Of a stretch of 64,000 bases of DNA, positions 1 through 8,482 are shown piece after piece; the first letter of the stretch is position 1; the number at the start of each line of letters is the position of its first letter. A program made the translations under genes and the position numbers. Origin of the DNA: an uncultured Rhodospirillales bacterium (GTDB taxonomy: Bacteria; Pseudomonadota; Alphaproteobacteria; ATCC43930; CGMCC-115725). Where the stretch lies: assembly GCA_903828515.1 (NCBI GenBank), contig CAIKMD010000006.1, positions 620,001 through 684,000 of the forward strand. The letters are read 5' to 3'. Under the pieces are notes generated by a model, which saw only the letters and a program-made list of their open reading frames with translations, made no database searches and was not told where the DNA came from.

Positions 1-644
1 AGCTTCGGATAGGCATCGAAAACGCCGGCGAAGAGGATGCGCAGGAAATGAACGCTGGTGTCGACGCCGAAACCCCAGCCGGGACGGGCGAGAATGTCCT
101 CGAAGCCTTCGTAATAGGCTTTCATCACGCCCGGCGGCGGCAGCGCCGGATGAAGGAAAATCGGCACGCCGAGCTTTTCCGCGCGCGCGAAGATCGGCCA
201 GAACGATTTGTCGTCGAGGAAACGCCCATTCGCGTGGCCGTGGACCATCGCGCCGACGAAGCCACAATCCTTGACGCAACGCTCGAGCTCGTCGGCGGCC
301 GCCTCGGGGGCGGCAACCGGCAGCGCGGCAAAACCGGCAAAGCGTTTCGGATGCGCCTTCATGGCGGCGGCGAGCTGGTCGTTCAGGCGTCGCGCCATCG
401 CGATGGCTTCGTCGTCGGTGAAACCGTGTGCTACCGGCGCGTTGAAGGACAGAACCTGGACGTCGATCCCGTTCGCATCCATCTGCCTGATACGGGATTC
501 GCCGAGATCGTCGATCTCCTTGCCGATCTCATGGCCGAGTTCCGCGCTGCGCGCGATCATGTAGGGGCTGCGCGCTTCGTTGGCGCCAAGCTTCTCGCGA
601 TAGAGCGGGTTCGAATAATGTTCTTCGATCGCGATCATCCGCAT
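1..644 (-). CDS. Amidohydrolase family protein (partial, 3' end outside window)
   Basis: This is a TIM-barrel metal-dependent hydrolase of the amidohydrolase_2 group, which includes the 2,3-dihydroxybenzoate/gamma-resorcylate and ACMS decarboxylases. The start MRMIAIEEHY matches the N-terminal beta strand of that group (MxxIxxEEHF). Later FVGAMVHGH and a following FLHP are typical barrel strands near the metal site. The ATG at 644 is preceded by a GAGGGAG Shine-Dalgarno sequence; an ATG two codons later is also possible. The gene runs off the window at base 1, so the C-terminal metal ligands are not seen. It is the last visible gene of a minus-strand series with an extradiol dioxygenase, so a decarboxylase or hydrolase acting on a ring-cleavage or ring-carboxylate intermediate is likely (inference). 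Confidence 0.8.
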   Translation of the reverse strand, partial: MRMIAIEEHYSNPLYREKLGANEARSPYMIARSAELGHEIGKEIDDLGESRIRQMDANGIDVQVLSFNAPVAHGFTDDEAIAMARRLNDQLAAAMKAHPKRFAGFAALPVAAPEAAADELERCVKDCGFVGAMVHGHANGRFLDDKSFWPIFARAEKLGVPIFLHPALPPPGVMKAYYEGFEDILARPGWGFGVDTSVHFLRILFAGVFDAYPK

Positions 645-693
645 GGCGGCGACTCCCTCAAGCAAGCGATCCGGATCGATCCGATGTCCGGGT

Positions 694-1626
694 TCAGCCC
701 GGCTCGTTCCAATAGGCGAATCCGAGTCCGGTGACGGCGTGACGGGCGGGGATGTAATCCACCACATTGCCCTTGATCCCGTCGTAAGCACCGGCAACCG
801 CGATCCAGTTGCGGATTTCGCCGGTGCCGCCGCGCAAGGCGGCCGAATCCGTCATGAACATCGAGCGCAATTGGGTTCCTTCGCCGCGCGCGATGCGGTC
901 GAGCACCCAGCGGTCGAGCGGTTCGTCGACCCAGCCGGCGCGGGGTCCGCGCGGATCGTGCGACAAGCCGCCCGATCCATAGATCGCGATGCGCTCGGGC
1001 CGGATGGCGAAAATATCGCGCAAGGCCTGGCCCAGCGCATAGCAGCGCGCCGCGCTCGGCAGGGGCGGGTGATAGGCGTTGGTGAAAATCGGCACCATCG
1101 GGATGCCGGTTTCGACCAGGCGCATGACGCGGCCGATCCGGGTGAATGCATGACCCAGTCCAAGCTCGGGCCGGGCCAGCGGGACAAGCTTCTCGATGAA
1201 GCTGAAATCGAAACCGCGCGCGACCAGACCTTCGAGGGCGACCTTCGCCATCGTGGCATGGCAGGCGAGCTTGATCCGGTTATCCGCCGGCTTCTCGCCG
1301 GCAAAGGCGATGCTGTAGGTTCCTTCGGCTTCGGCGCCGATGAAAATCGCAAAGCCGGGGATGAGCGCGCCCGAGAACAATTCGTTCTGATCGTCGCCGA
1401 TGACGAAGACGACATCGGGCTTGGCCGCCTCGAGTTGTGCCTGCAGGGTCGCGAAACCCTGCTTCACCCGCTCGACATAGGTTTCGATGACGGTCGGCGT
1501 TTCGAGCGCGAGTTCGCTCGGCTGCGGGACATCGCGCACGAGGGCCTGATGAACGGCAGGCCACTTGTCCGCCGCGACGAACATCGAGGGTGCATGCGAC
1601 GAGGCAAGTCCGAGAACGAGGGGCAC
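694..1626 (-). CDS. Class III extradiol ring-cleavage dioxygenase (LigB-like)
   Basis: This 310-residue protein resembles the catalytic LigB/class III extradiol dioxygenases, which use non-haem Fe(II) to open catechol-type rings. The N-terminal LASSHAPSMF carries the His11 expected as an iron ligand. FVIGDDQNELF and the later YGSGGLSHDPRGP are family landmarks, the last containing the conserved catalytic-region His. It lies 12 bases downstream of the Asp-box protein and 49 bases before the amidohydrolase, all on the minus strand, suggesting cotranscription. No separate LigA-like small subunit is visible. With the facing Rieske dioxygenase and BphD-like hydrolase it supplies the ring-opening step of a meta-cleavage route (inference from context). 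Confidence 0.85.
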   Translation of the reverse strand: MPLVLGLASSHAPSMFVAADKWPAVHQALVRDVPQPSELALETPTVIETYVERVKQGFATLQAQLEAAKPDVVFVIGDDQNELFSGALIPGFAIFIGAEAEGTYSIAFAGEKPADNRIKLACHATMAKVALEGLVARGFDFSFIEKLVPLARPELGLGHAFTRIGRVMRLVETGIPMVPIFTNAYHPPLPSAARCYALGQALRDIFAIRPERIAIYGSGGLSHDPRGPRAGWVDEPLDRWVLDRIARGEGTQLRSMFMTDSAALRGGTGEIRNWIAVAGAYDGIKGNVVDYIPARHAVTGLGFAYWNEPG

Positions 1627-1638
1627 CGGGCGCTCTCT

Positions 1639-2733
1639 TCAGGCCCGTTGCAGGGCGCGATAGTGATTGCCCTTGGTGACCGGCGCCAGCTTGCCGGCGA
1701 TCTGCGTCCAGGATTCGGCTTCGTCGGTGCTGGCAAACACGTCGCCGTCGGTGGTGCCGGCGAACAGGGTGAACCCGCCCGGATAGGAAGCCATGCTCAT
1801 CGCCTCGACGGCGACGCGCTCCATTTCGAGCAGGCCCTTGCCGGCCTTGGTCCAGGTCTTGGCCCGGTCGGTGGTCTTGGCGATCGCCGATTCCGCGCGA
1901 TGGGATTTCTGCCATTCGCCGGGATTGGCGCCGGCGCCGGCCATGAACATTGTGTTGCCGTCGTGCGGCGAAACGATGAGATGGTCGGGGTATCCGATGT
2001 AAAAACTGTTGTCGACTTCGAGTTTCCAGGTCTCGCCCGCGTCGAGGCTGTGATAGAGCCCCATGCCGGTCGTCATATAAAGCTCGGCCGAGTTCTCCGG
2101 ATGAACCACGACCAGATGAATGTCGCGATAGGTCCAGTCGGTGGGTTTCGAATAGTCGTCGATGACGCGCCAGTTGGCGCCGCCGTCGGTTGTCTTCAGG
2201 AGATCGCCCTGCTCGACGCCGGCATAGATCACGTTCGGATCGCGCGGATCGATCGTCATCGTTTTCGTGTGCGCGTGATGCGGCGGGCTGGGGAACGACC
2301 ACTTGTCGCGTCCCTTGGTTTCCTTGACGCCGGGCTGTTCGACCCAGGTCAGGCCGTAATCGTCGCTGCGGAACATCGAGGCGGGCTCGGTTCCGGCATA
2401 GAGCACGATCTTGTCGCCGTGATAGGCGTAGGCGACGCAGAAGACATGTTTGATCGTGATGCCGTCCATCCGCGGCGCCCAGGTCTCGCCGCCGTCGGCG
2501 CTGTAATAGAGGCCGCCCGAATGCATGCCGGCGAAGATGCCGCCGCGCCGCGGCTCGACCATCAGCGAACTGCAATGATGACCGTCGAGCGTCCGGCCGC
2601 GATCGATCCACGGCGCCGTGGGATTGGCGCGTTCGAGCAGGGTGATGCCGCGCAACGTGGCGACCAGCAGCCGCGTCGGCGGCGCGTCGCCTTTGTTCAG
2701 GTTCTGACCGTTGGGCGAGAGACACGCAATCAT
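1639..2733 (-). CDS. Asp-box (BNR/sialidase-like) beta-propeller protein
   Basis: This 364-residue protein is built from repeated Asp-box motifs of the form S/T-x-D-x-x-x-x-W: SADGGETW, SDDYGLTW, TTDGGANW, SLDAGETW, TTDRAKTW and STDEAESW. Such repeats form beta-propellers, as in sialidases and Ycf48-like assembly factors. No signal peptide is evident at the N-terminus (MIACLSPNGQ), so it is probably cytoplasmic. It sits 13 bases after a periplasmic binding-protein gene and 12 bases before the extradiol dioxygenase. Its role in a catabolic operon is unknown; a lactonase-like or scaffold role is possible but unproven. Confidence 0.75.
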   Translation of the reverse strand: MIACLSPNGQNLNKGDAPPTRLLVATLRGITLLERANPTAPWIDRGRTLDGHHCSSLMVEPRRGGIFAGMHSGGLYYSADGGETWAPRMDGITIKHVFCVAYAYHGDKIVLYAGTEPASMFRSDDYGLTWVEQPGVKETKGRDKWSFPSPPHHAHTKTMTIDPRDPNVIYAGVEQGDLLKTTDGGANWRVIDDYSKPTDWTYRDIHLVVVHPENSAELYMTTGMGLYHSLDAGETWKLEVDNSFYIGYPDHLIVSPHDGNTMFMAGAGANPGEWQKSHRAESAIAKTTDRAKTWTKAGKGLLEMERVAVEAMSMASYPGGFTLFAGTTDGDVFASTDEAESWTQIAGKLAPVTKGNHYRALQRA

Positions 2734-2746
2734 GGGAACCTCGCTT

Positions 2747-3928
2747 CTATTTGGCGTTCAGCAGTGCGCCGCCGAAATTGCTCAAAGCCACGCCGGCGTT
2801 CTTCTGGACGTCCCAGTGTACCATGACGACGTTGTTTTCGCCGATTCCGCGTTGCGGCGCCGCGTGGAAATCATAGACGCCATCGGCGCCGGTCCACCCT
2901 TTAAGGTTGACCAGATGATCGCGGATCTTGGCGGCCGAGGCATCAGGCCCCAGGGTTTGCAGTGCTTCGATCAGCAGCATGGCCGGATCCCAGGCGCTGA
3001 TCGAAATCATGTCGGGTTCCGCGCCGGCGGCGGTCAAGGCGCTGGTGAGCTTGGCGACCGCGGCTTTCGTCGCCGTATCGGTCGGCGCGCCGGTCGCATA
3101 ATAAGGCACGGCGGGGAAAATGATCTGCGGCGGCAACAGCGGCGCGTATTGCTTGAGGAACGCGCCCGTAAGGTTACCCGGCGAGGTCACCGTCGGCAGG
3201 TCGAGGCCGATGTCGCGCGCGCCGCGGAACAAGGTGGCGGCAGGACCGCCGGTCGCCCAGGCGACGAGCGCGTCGGGCTTGGCCCCCTGGATGACCGCCA
3301 TCTGCGCGGAGGTGCTGGCGTCGCCGGTGGTGAAATGCTGTTGCGAGACGAGCTCGATGGATTTGTTCTCGGGCAGGGCGAGCGCGGCCTGCAGCGCCTT
3401 CTCGGCGCCTTGGCCGCCCGCGTCGGTCGCGAAGATCGAGGCGAGGCGATGGTAGCCGCGTTCGCGGAAATAGCGGACCGCAACGGCAAGCTGCGACTCA
3501 TAGGACATGAGCGTGAAGAACTCATAGCCGCCCGGCACCGGATCGCCGCCATTGGCGAGGCAATAGAGAACCGGACCATTGTCGGCGACCAAGGGCGCCA
3601 TCGCGCCGCAGGATGTCGGGCCCGACGAGCCGAGAATGATCGGCACGTTCCTGGCGATCAGATCGTGCGCGAGCTGCACGGCGGTCTGCGCGCTCGATTG
3701 GTCGTCGGAAAAGGCGAACGAGACGGGCCGGCCTTTGATGCCGCCGGCCGCGTTGACCTGGGTCTCAAGCGCCTTCAGCGCCTGCATCTGGGTCGAGCCG
3801 ACGAAGGCGATGTTGCCGGTCAGCGACAGGATGGTGTTGATCACATAAGGATCGGCGGCCCGCGCCGTCGGCGCTGCGAGCGAGATCGCGGCAATGAGGG
3901 ATAAAACGAGCCCGTGCATTTTTTTCAT
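2747..3928 (-). CDS. LivK-type (Peripla_BP_6) ABC substrate-binding protein
   Basis: This 393-residue protein is a branched-chain amino acid/aromatic-type periplasmic binding protein. A Sec signal peptide is visible (MKKMHGLVLSLIAAISLA, then APTARA before the mature ADPYVINTILSLTGN). The SLTGNIAFVG and ILGSSGPTSCGAMAPL segments match the first ligand-binding loops of LivJ/LivK and HbaE-like proteins. A strong GGGGGAGG Shine-Dalgarno lies upstream of the ATG. No LivHMGF permease or ATPase genes occur in the window, so this is an orphan binding protein. Its position at the head of the extradiol dioxygenase operon suggests uptake of an aromatic substrate (inference). Confidence 0.9.
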   Translation of the reverse strand: MKKMHGLVLSLIAAISLAAPTARAADPYVINTILSLTGNIAFVGSTQMQALKALETQVNAAGGIKGRPVSFAFSDDQSSAQTAVQLAHDLIARNVPIILGSSGPTSCGAMAPLVADNGPVLYCLANGGDPVPGGYEFFTLMSYESQLAVAVRYFRERGYHRLASIFATDAGGQGAEKALQAALALPENKSIELVSQQHFTTGDASTSAQMAVIQGAKPDALVAWATGGPAATLFRGARDIGLDLPTVTSPGNLTGAFLKQYAPLLPPQIIFPAVPYYATGAPTDTATKAAVAKLTSALTAAGAEPDMISISAWDPAMLLIEALQTLGPDASAAKIRDHLVNLKGWTGADGVYDFHAAPQRGIGENNVVMVHWDVQKNAGVALSNFGGALLNAK

Positions 3929-4016
3929 GGCCGATCCTCCCCCGTAACGAAACGCTCATTGCCGTGCTTTGCCGAGTCAACGAAATTGCCCTAAAACTGG
4001 ACAGAACGGCCCAAGC

Positions 4017-4033
4017 GTTATACAGTGCATAAC
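4017..4033. promoter_or_regulatory. Near-palindromic operator candidate before the Rieske alpha gene
   Basis: GTTATACAGTGCATAAC is a 17-base near-perfect inverted repeat (arms GTTAT and ATAAC, with further symmetry inside). It ends two bases before the ATG at 4036 and occupies the place where a ribosome binding site would be. Its length and AT-rich arms fit a winged-helix MarR-type site, and a MarR gene is third in the same operon. Binding is inferred, not shown. Confidence 0.5.
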
Positions 4034-4035
4034 AT

Positions 4036-5343
4036 ATGCGCGCCACCGATTTCATCGATCTAGAGGCGGGAACCCTCAGCCGCGAAATCTTCTCCAGCGA
4101 GGAGATCTATCGGCGCGAGGTGGAACGCGTGTTCGCACCCGCGTGGAGCTTCGTCGGCCACACCAGCCAGCTCGCCAAGAACGGCGATTTTTTTCTTTCG
4201 CGTTGCGGCATCGAGCCGGTGATCGTGTCGCGCGATCAGGCCGGTGCGATCAATGTCCTGCTGAACTCTTGCCGCCATCGCGGCATGCCCGCCTGCCGCT
4301 ATGATTCGGGGAACGCGACCGACTTCATCTGTTCCTATCACGGCTGGTCCTATGGCCTCGATGGCGCGCTGGTCGGCGTACCGAAATTCCGCGAACGCTA
4401 TCAGGGCAAGCTCGAACGCGAAAAATGGGGCCTCATCCGCGCGCGGGTGAACGTCTTTCACGGCTCGATCTGGGCGACGTTCGACGATGCCGCGCTGTCC
4501 TTCGAGGATTATCTCGGCCCGGACATGCAGTTCTATCTGCAAGCCCTGCTGCAGGGACCGGATGGCGATGACGACGGTTATGAAGTGATCGGCGGGCTCG
4601 TCAAATGGCAGGTCGCTTGCAACTGGAAGTTCGGCGCGGAAAATTTCGCCGGCGATCACTATCACGGCTACAGCCATATCTCGGTCGAACGCCTGTCGGT
4701 CGGATTGAGCGGCAAGACCTCGCGGCATAATTTTGCCGCCGCCAAGACGCCGCGCCAGGCGATGAGCGTCGCCGATCCGAAGCGCGGCCATACCATCCGC
4801 GCCAGCGTATTCAAGGACCTCGCCGGTTACGACGTGCAGGCGGGGGCGCCCGACGAGGTGAACGACTACTACCTGAAATGCCATGAAGAGCGGCAGAAAC
4901 GCCTCGGCGACAAGGCGCGTCTCCTGATCCATGGCGGCGTGATCTTCCCGAACACGCATTTCAACAGCGCCGGCCGGACCACGATCGGTCTTTGGCTGCC
5001 GCTCAGCGCGGGGAAAACCGAGATCTGGCGCTGGCTCTTCGTGCCGCGCAACGCGCCCAACATCGTCAAGGACACGCTGCGCGAATACTATCTGCGCTAT
5101 GCCGGACCGGCGGGCATGGTCGAGCAGGACGATATGGAGAACTGGACGGCAGCACAGCACGGGACCGAAAGCCTCGTCGCCCGCAAATATCCGTTCAATT
5201 ATCAATTGGCGATGGGCCTCGCGCGTCCCGCTCGGGCCGACGAATGGCTCGGCCGCGACGTGTCGATCACCGAGGACGTCGCCGAGCACAATCAGCGCGC
5301 GTTCTATGCGCACTGGGCCGAGCGCATCGCGGATACGCCATGA
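4036..5343 (+). CDS. Aromatic ring-hydroxylating dioxygenase, alpha (Rieske) subunit
   Basis: This is the large catalytic subunit of a Rieske non-haem iron dioxygenase that adds both atoms of O2 to an aromatic ring. The 435-residue length is typical. The Rieske motif C-x-H-x17-C-x2-H is complete (Cys79, His81, Cys99, His102). The mononuclear iron site is seen as Asn203/Asp207, His210, His214, with the acidic ligand in EQDDMENW near residues 363-370. No Shine-Dalgarno precedes the ATG; a 17-base palindrome sits there instead. The stop overlaps the beta-subunit start (ATGA). No ferredoxin or reductase gene is nearby, so electrons must come from elsewhere. Substrate unknown; a benzoate-, biphenyl- or aryl-carboxylate-type compound is plausible. 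Confidence 0.93.
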   Translation: MRATDFIDLEAGTLSREIFSSEEIYRREVERVFAPAWSFVGHTSQLAKNGDFFLSRCGIEPVIVSRDQAGAINVLLNSCRHRGMPACRYDSGNATDFICSYHGWSYGLDGALVGVPKFRERYQGKLEREKWGLIRARVNVFHGSIWATFDDAALSFEDYLGPDMQFYLQALLQGPDGDDDGYEVIGGLVKWQVACNWKFGAENFAGDHYHGYSHISVERLSVGLSGKTSRHNFAAAKTPRQAMSVADPKRGHTIRASVFKDLAGYDVQAGAPDEVNDYYLKCHEERQKRLGDKARLLIHGGVIFPNTHFNSAGRTTIGLWLPLSAGKTEIWRWLFVPRNAPNIVKDTLREYYLRYAGPAGMVEQDDMENWTAAQHGTESLVARKYPFNYQLAMGLARPARADEWLGRDVSITEDVAEHNQRAFYAHWAERIADTP

Positions 5344-5879
5344 CTGCGTCCGACGATCGCGAGAGCGCGCTCGATACAATCCTGCTCGAAGCCGAGATCG
5401 AGCGCTTCTTCAGCGCCGAAGCCGAGATGCTCGACGAACGACGCTTCGATGCGTGGTTGGATTTGTTGCATGAGGATTTGCGCTACTGGATGCCGATCGC
5501 GCGCAATGTGCGTTTCGACAAGCCCGAGACCGAATATACCCGCGAGCACAGCGAGGCGAACTGGTTCGACGAGGGCAAAGACATCCTGCGCAAGCGGGTG
5601 CTCCAGATTCAGGGCGGCGACCATTGGGCCGAAGAGCCGCGCTCGCGCACGACGCATCTCGTGGCGAATGTGCGCGTCGAGGCGATCGATGGCGCCGACA
5701 TCACGGTCAAGAGCCGTTTCGTCGTCTGCGGCTACCGGCTCGAACACGATGTCGATCTGTTCATCGGCAAGCGGATCGACGTGCTTCGCCGCGTGGACGG
5801 CAAGCTGAAAATCCTGCGCCGCGCGATCTATCTCGATCAAAGCGTCCTGCTGTCCCGCAATCTGACCACGTTCTTTTGA
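5340..5879 (+). CDS. Aromatic ring-hydroxylating dioxygenase, beta subunit
   Basis: This 179-residue protein is the small, NTF2-fold structural subunit that forms the alpha3beta3 enzyme. The start MTASDDRESALDTILLEAEIERFFSAEAE is followed by LDERRFDAWLDLLHEDLRYWMP, the typical beta-subunit core. FVVCGYRLEHDVDLFIGKR and the C-terminal ILRRAIYLDQ continue the match. The ATG at 5340 overlaps the alpha stop codon by four bases, which fixes the start and implies translational coupling. A much longer open frame extends upstream but is only the shadow of the alpha gene. Confidence 0.92.
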   Translation: MTASDDRESALDTILLEAEIERFFSAEAEMLDERRFDAWLDLLHEDLRYWMPIARNVRFDKPETEYTREHSEANWFDEGKDILRKRVLQIQGGDHWAEEPRSRTTHLVANVRVEAIDGADITVKSRFVVCGYRLEHDVDLFIGKRIDVLRRVDGKLKILRRAIYLDQSVLLSRNLTTFF

Positions 5880-5892
5880 GCATGCGTCCATC

Positions 5893-6345
5893 ATGAAGCG
5901 CGCCGCGAAACCCGTGGCCGACGAGTTGACGGACAGTCTCGACTTTCTGATCCGCGACACTCGTTTTCGGCTTTATCAATTCATCGAGAGCCGGATCGCG
6001 AAGCTCAACATTCCGCTGCGCATCTGGTTTCCGCTGCGTGCGCTCTACATGAACGAGGGCATCACCCAGCGCGAGCTGGGCCGCATGCTCGGCTACGGCG
6101 ACGCGCATGCCGGTGTGATCGTCGGCGTGATGCAACGCCGGCATCTGGTCTATCGCGAGCCGAGCCGCGTCGACAAACGCCGCATCAATCTCTATCTGAC
6201 GCCGGCCGGCCGGAAGATGGCGTTGGCGACCCTGCGCCAGATGCGCGCGATCAACGCGCGGATGGTTGATGGACTGAGCGCGGCGGAAGCGCGGTCGCTG
6301 CAGACGCTGCTCGCGCGCGCGCACGATAATCTCAAAGCGCCCTGA
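5893..6345 (+). CDS. MarR-family transcriptional regulator
   Basis: This 150-residue winged-helix protein lies 13 bases after the dioxygenase beta gene. The helix-turn-helix reads TQRELGRMLGYGDAHAGVIVGVMQRRHLV (about residues 55-83). The wing contains SRVDKRRINLYLTPAGRKM, the hallmark R-x-D-x-R-x-x-x-L-T-x-x-G of MarR proteins. MarR regulators in aromatic operons usually bind a ligand of the pathway and release a palindrome. The 17-base symmetric site at 4017-4033, upstream of the same operon, is the obvious candidate target (inference). Confidence 0.88.
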   Translation: MKRAAKPVADELTDSLDFLIRDTRFRLYQFIESRIAKLNIPLRIWFPLRALYMNEGITQRELGRMLGYGDAHAGVIVGVMQRRHLVYREPSRVDKRRINLYLTPAGRKMALATLRQMRAINARMVDGLSAAEARSLQTLLARAHDNLKAP

Positions 6346-6381
6346 CGATATCGATCCGGGCGATACGCGGAGGATGAGCTG

Positions 6382-7242
6382 ATGGCGACGACACGACGCT
6401 CCCGTTTCGTGATGGTGAACGGGGTCAAGACGCACTACACGGAAACCGGCGACAATGGTCCGGTGATTCTGGCGATGCATGGCGGTGGCGCCGGCTCGTC
6501 GGGTGAGGCGGGGCTCGGCCGGCTGCTCGACCTGCTCGGCGATCGGTACCGCGTGATCGGCCTCGATTCGATCGGCGGCTATGGCGAAACCGATCCGGTG
6601 CCGTTGCGCTATGGGCTGCAAAGCCGGGTCGATCACGCGGTCGATTTCGCCGACGCGCTGTGCCTCGATCGCTTCACGATCATGGGCAATTCGCAAGGTG
6701 CGTGGTGTGCCGCGCGTTATGCGATGGCCTGTCCCGACCGCGTCGACAACGTCGTCCTGCTGAGCAGCATCACGATCGGCGCCGCGATGGGATTGAAGGC
6801 GCCGCCGGGCGAGGGCCACAAGTTCCTGCGCGGTTACGACGGGACGCGCCCGGCGATGGTACGGTTGATGCAAGGTTTGGCCGCGCGGCCCGAGGCCATC
6901 ACCGACGACCTCGTCGATTTGCGCCAGGCCGCGGCGACGAGGCCCGGCGCGGCGGAAGCCTTTGCCGCGTCGGAAAAGTCGATCGCGGCGGTTCGCACCA
7001 ATCCGGCGCTGCAGGCGATGTTCGAGATGAAGACCAGCCTGCCGGCACTCGCGAAAATGATCCCGACCGTGTTCATGTGGGGCGAAAACGACATCTTTGC
7101 CGCGCCCTCGCTCGGCCGCGAGCTCGAGGCGCTGCTCCCCGACATCAAGTTCCATTGGGTTCCGACCGCCGGCCACCAAGTTCAGACCGACCAGCCCGAA
7201 ATCGTCGCCGACGTCCTGGATAAACTGATTGCCAAGAAATAG
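6382..7242 (+). CDS. Alpha/beta hydrolase, meta-cleavage product hydrolase type
   Basis: This 286-residue alpha/beta-hydrolase resembles BphD/CumD-type C-C bond hydrolases, which split the product of extradiol ring cleavage. The oxyanion loop is MHGGGAGSSG, the nucleophile elbow GNSQGA places Ser104, the acid is Asp237 in WGENDIF, and the base is His265 in TAGHQVQT. LDSIGGYGETD corresponds to the conserved D-x-x-G-x-G-x-S/T strand. It follows the MarR gene by 36 bases with a GGAGGATGAGCTG leader. Together with the facing class III extradiol dioxygenase it gives successive ring-opening and hydrolysis steps. The exact substrate is not readable. Confidence 0.88.
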   Translation: MATTRRSRFVMVNGVKTHYTETGDNGPVILAMHGGGAGSSGEAGLGRLLDLLGDRYRVIGLDSIGGYGETDPVPLRYGLQSRVDHAVDFADALCLDRFTIMGNSQGAWCAARYAMACPDRVDNVVLLSSITIGAAMGLKAPPGEGHKFLRGYDGTRPAMVRLMQGLAARPEAITDDLVDLRQAAATRPGAAEAFAASEKSIAAVRTNPALQAMFEMKTSLPALAKMIPTVFMWGENDIFAAPSLGRELEALLPDIKFHWVPTAGHQVQTDQPEIVADVLDKLIAKK

Positions 7243-7387
7243 CCGCCCGGCGGCGGCAATAAGGCAATCGATTACAATGTATTAGGGCCGGCGACGGGCG
7301 GCCGCAGCGACCCCAGGCCGCGCGGCTCACCAAGTTCTAGTACGCCGCGAAACAAGACCGGGGTTTGACCCGGCCCTACCGTCGCTC
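7243..7387. other. Intergenic region with inverted repeats
   Basis: This 145-base gap separates the ring-cleavage operon from the peptide-type importer genes. A 9-base inverted repeat TAGGGCCGG (7283-7291) / CCGGCCCTA (7370-7378) encloses it. The segment around 7359-7374 can form a small CCGGG/CCCGG hairpin just before the importer start. No T-run follows either, so a factor-independent terminator is not supported; a leader structure is possible. Confidence 0.3.
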
Positions 7388-8482
7388 ATGGTTGGCGATA
7401 CCCGTTTCGTTTCGTTGCCTTCGGCGGATGCCCGTCTTTACCTGGGCGCCGTCCGCGCGGCCCAAATCGTGGGCGGCATTCTGCTGCCGGTTCTGCGCAG
7501 CATCGCCACCGTGGCGGTTCAGCTCCTCGCGGTTTCCATCGTCGCTTTCGTCGTCCTGCGGCTGCTGCCGGCCGATCCCCTGGCGATGATGCTGCCGCCC
7601 AACGCGACGATCGAGGATGCCGAGCGCATGCGGCACGCCTTCGGTCTCGACCGCCCCATTCTCGAGCAGTTCTGGATCTGGCTCGTCCAGGCGGTGCAGG
7701 GCGATTTCGGTAAATCGATCCAGTCGAGCGTGCCGGTATCGAAGCTGATCCTTACCGCGCTGCCGACGACGATCGAACTCGCGGTCTTCGGCCTGCTGCT
7801 GGGCATCGCGGCCGGTTTCGTTCTCGGCATCGTGACTTTCCATTATCGCGGCACCGCGCTCGAACGCGTGTGCGAGACGGCGGCCAGCCTCAGCCAGTCG
7901 ATCCCGGAATTCCTCTGGGGCATTCTGTTCATTCTCGTGTTCGGTCTGGGACTGCATCTTCTGCCGTTCATCGGGCCGATCGACGCGCGCGTGATCGTGC
8001 CGTCGCATACCGGTTTCCTCTTTATCGACACGGCGTGGAACGGTCAGTGGGATGCGTTCGGCAATCATCTTCTGCATCTCGTCATGCCGGCCTTTGCCCT
8101 GGCGATGCTGAAAGCCGCGTTGATCATGCGGCTCCTGCGGTCGAGCCTGATCGAGACTTATCGCGAGGATTACGTCAACGCGGCGCGGCTGCGCGGCGTC
8201 GGCGAACGGCGGATCCTGTTTCATCACGCGTTGCGCAATGCCGTGCTGCCGACCGTGACGCTGATCGGCGTGCAGGCGGCTCACACGTTCGGCGGCACGC
8301 TGTTGATCGAGGCGATCTATAGCCTGCCGGGCCTCGGCAATCTGATGATCGGCGCGATCCGCACGCAGGATCTGCCGCTGATTCAGGGCATCCTGCTGAC
8401 CTATTGCGGGATGGTGCTGCTGCTCAATCGCAGCGTCGACCTGACCTATCGCTGGCTCAATCCGAGGCTGCGCGCCGCATGA
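7388..8482 (+). CDS. ABC transporter permease, DppB/OppB type
   Basis: This 364-residue inner-membrane permease belongs to the peptide/nickel importer family. A first transmembrane helix (about residues 35-55) is followed by FVVLRLLPADPLAMMLPPNA, the DppB-typical periplasmic start. Five further hydrophobic segments are seen. The cytoplasmic EAA-like loop reads NAARLRGVGERRILFHHALRNAVLP (about residues 259-283), the contact site for the ATPase. The stop overlaps the next permease start by ATGA. A later start closer to the first helix is possible. The order DppB-DppC-ATPase, with the binding protein nearby on the other strand, supports one complete importer. Confidence 0.92.
   Translation: MVGDTRFVSLPSADARLYLGAVRAAQIVGGILLPVLRSIATVAVQLLAVSIVAFVVLRLLPADPLAMMLPPNATIEDAERMRHAFGLDRPILEQFWIWLVQAVQGDFGKSIQSSVPVSKLILTALPTTIELAVFGLLLGIAAGFVLGIVTFHYRGTALERVCETAASLSQSIPEFLWGILFILVFGLGLHLLPFIGPIDARVIVPSHTGFLFIDTAWNGQWDAFGNHLLHLVMPAFALAMLKAALIMRLLRSSLIETYREDYVNAARLRGVGERRILFHHALRNAVLPTVTLIGVQAAHTFGGTLLIEAIYSLPGLGNLMIGAIRTQDLPLIQGILLTYCGMVLLLNRSVDLTYRWLNPRLRAA

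Noticed and set aside
643-2826. A 727-codon plus-strand open frame opposite the extradiol dioxygenase and Asp-box genes
   Set aside because: The minus-strand products match known families, while the plus-strand translation has no recognisable domain and antisense-like composition.
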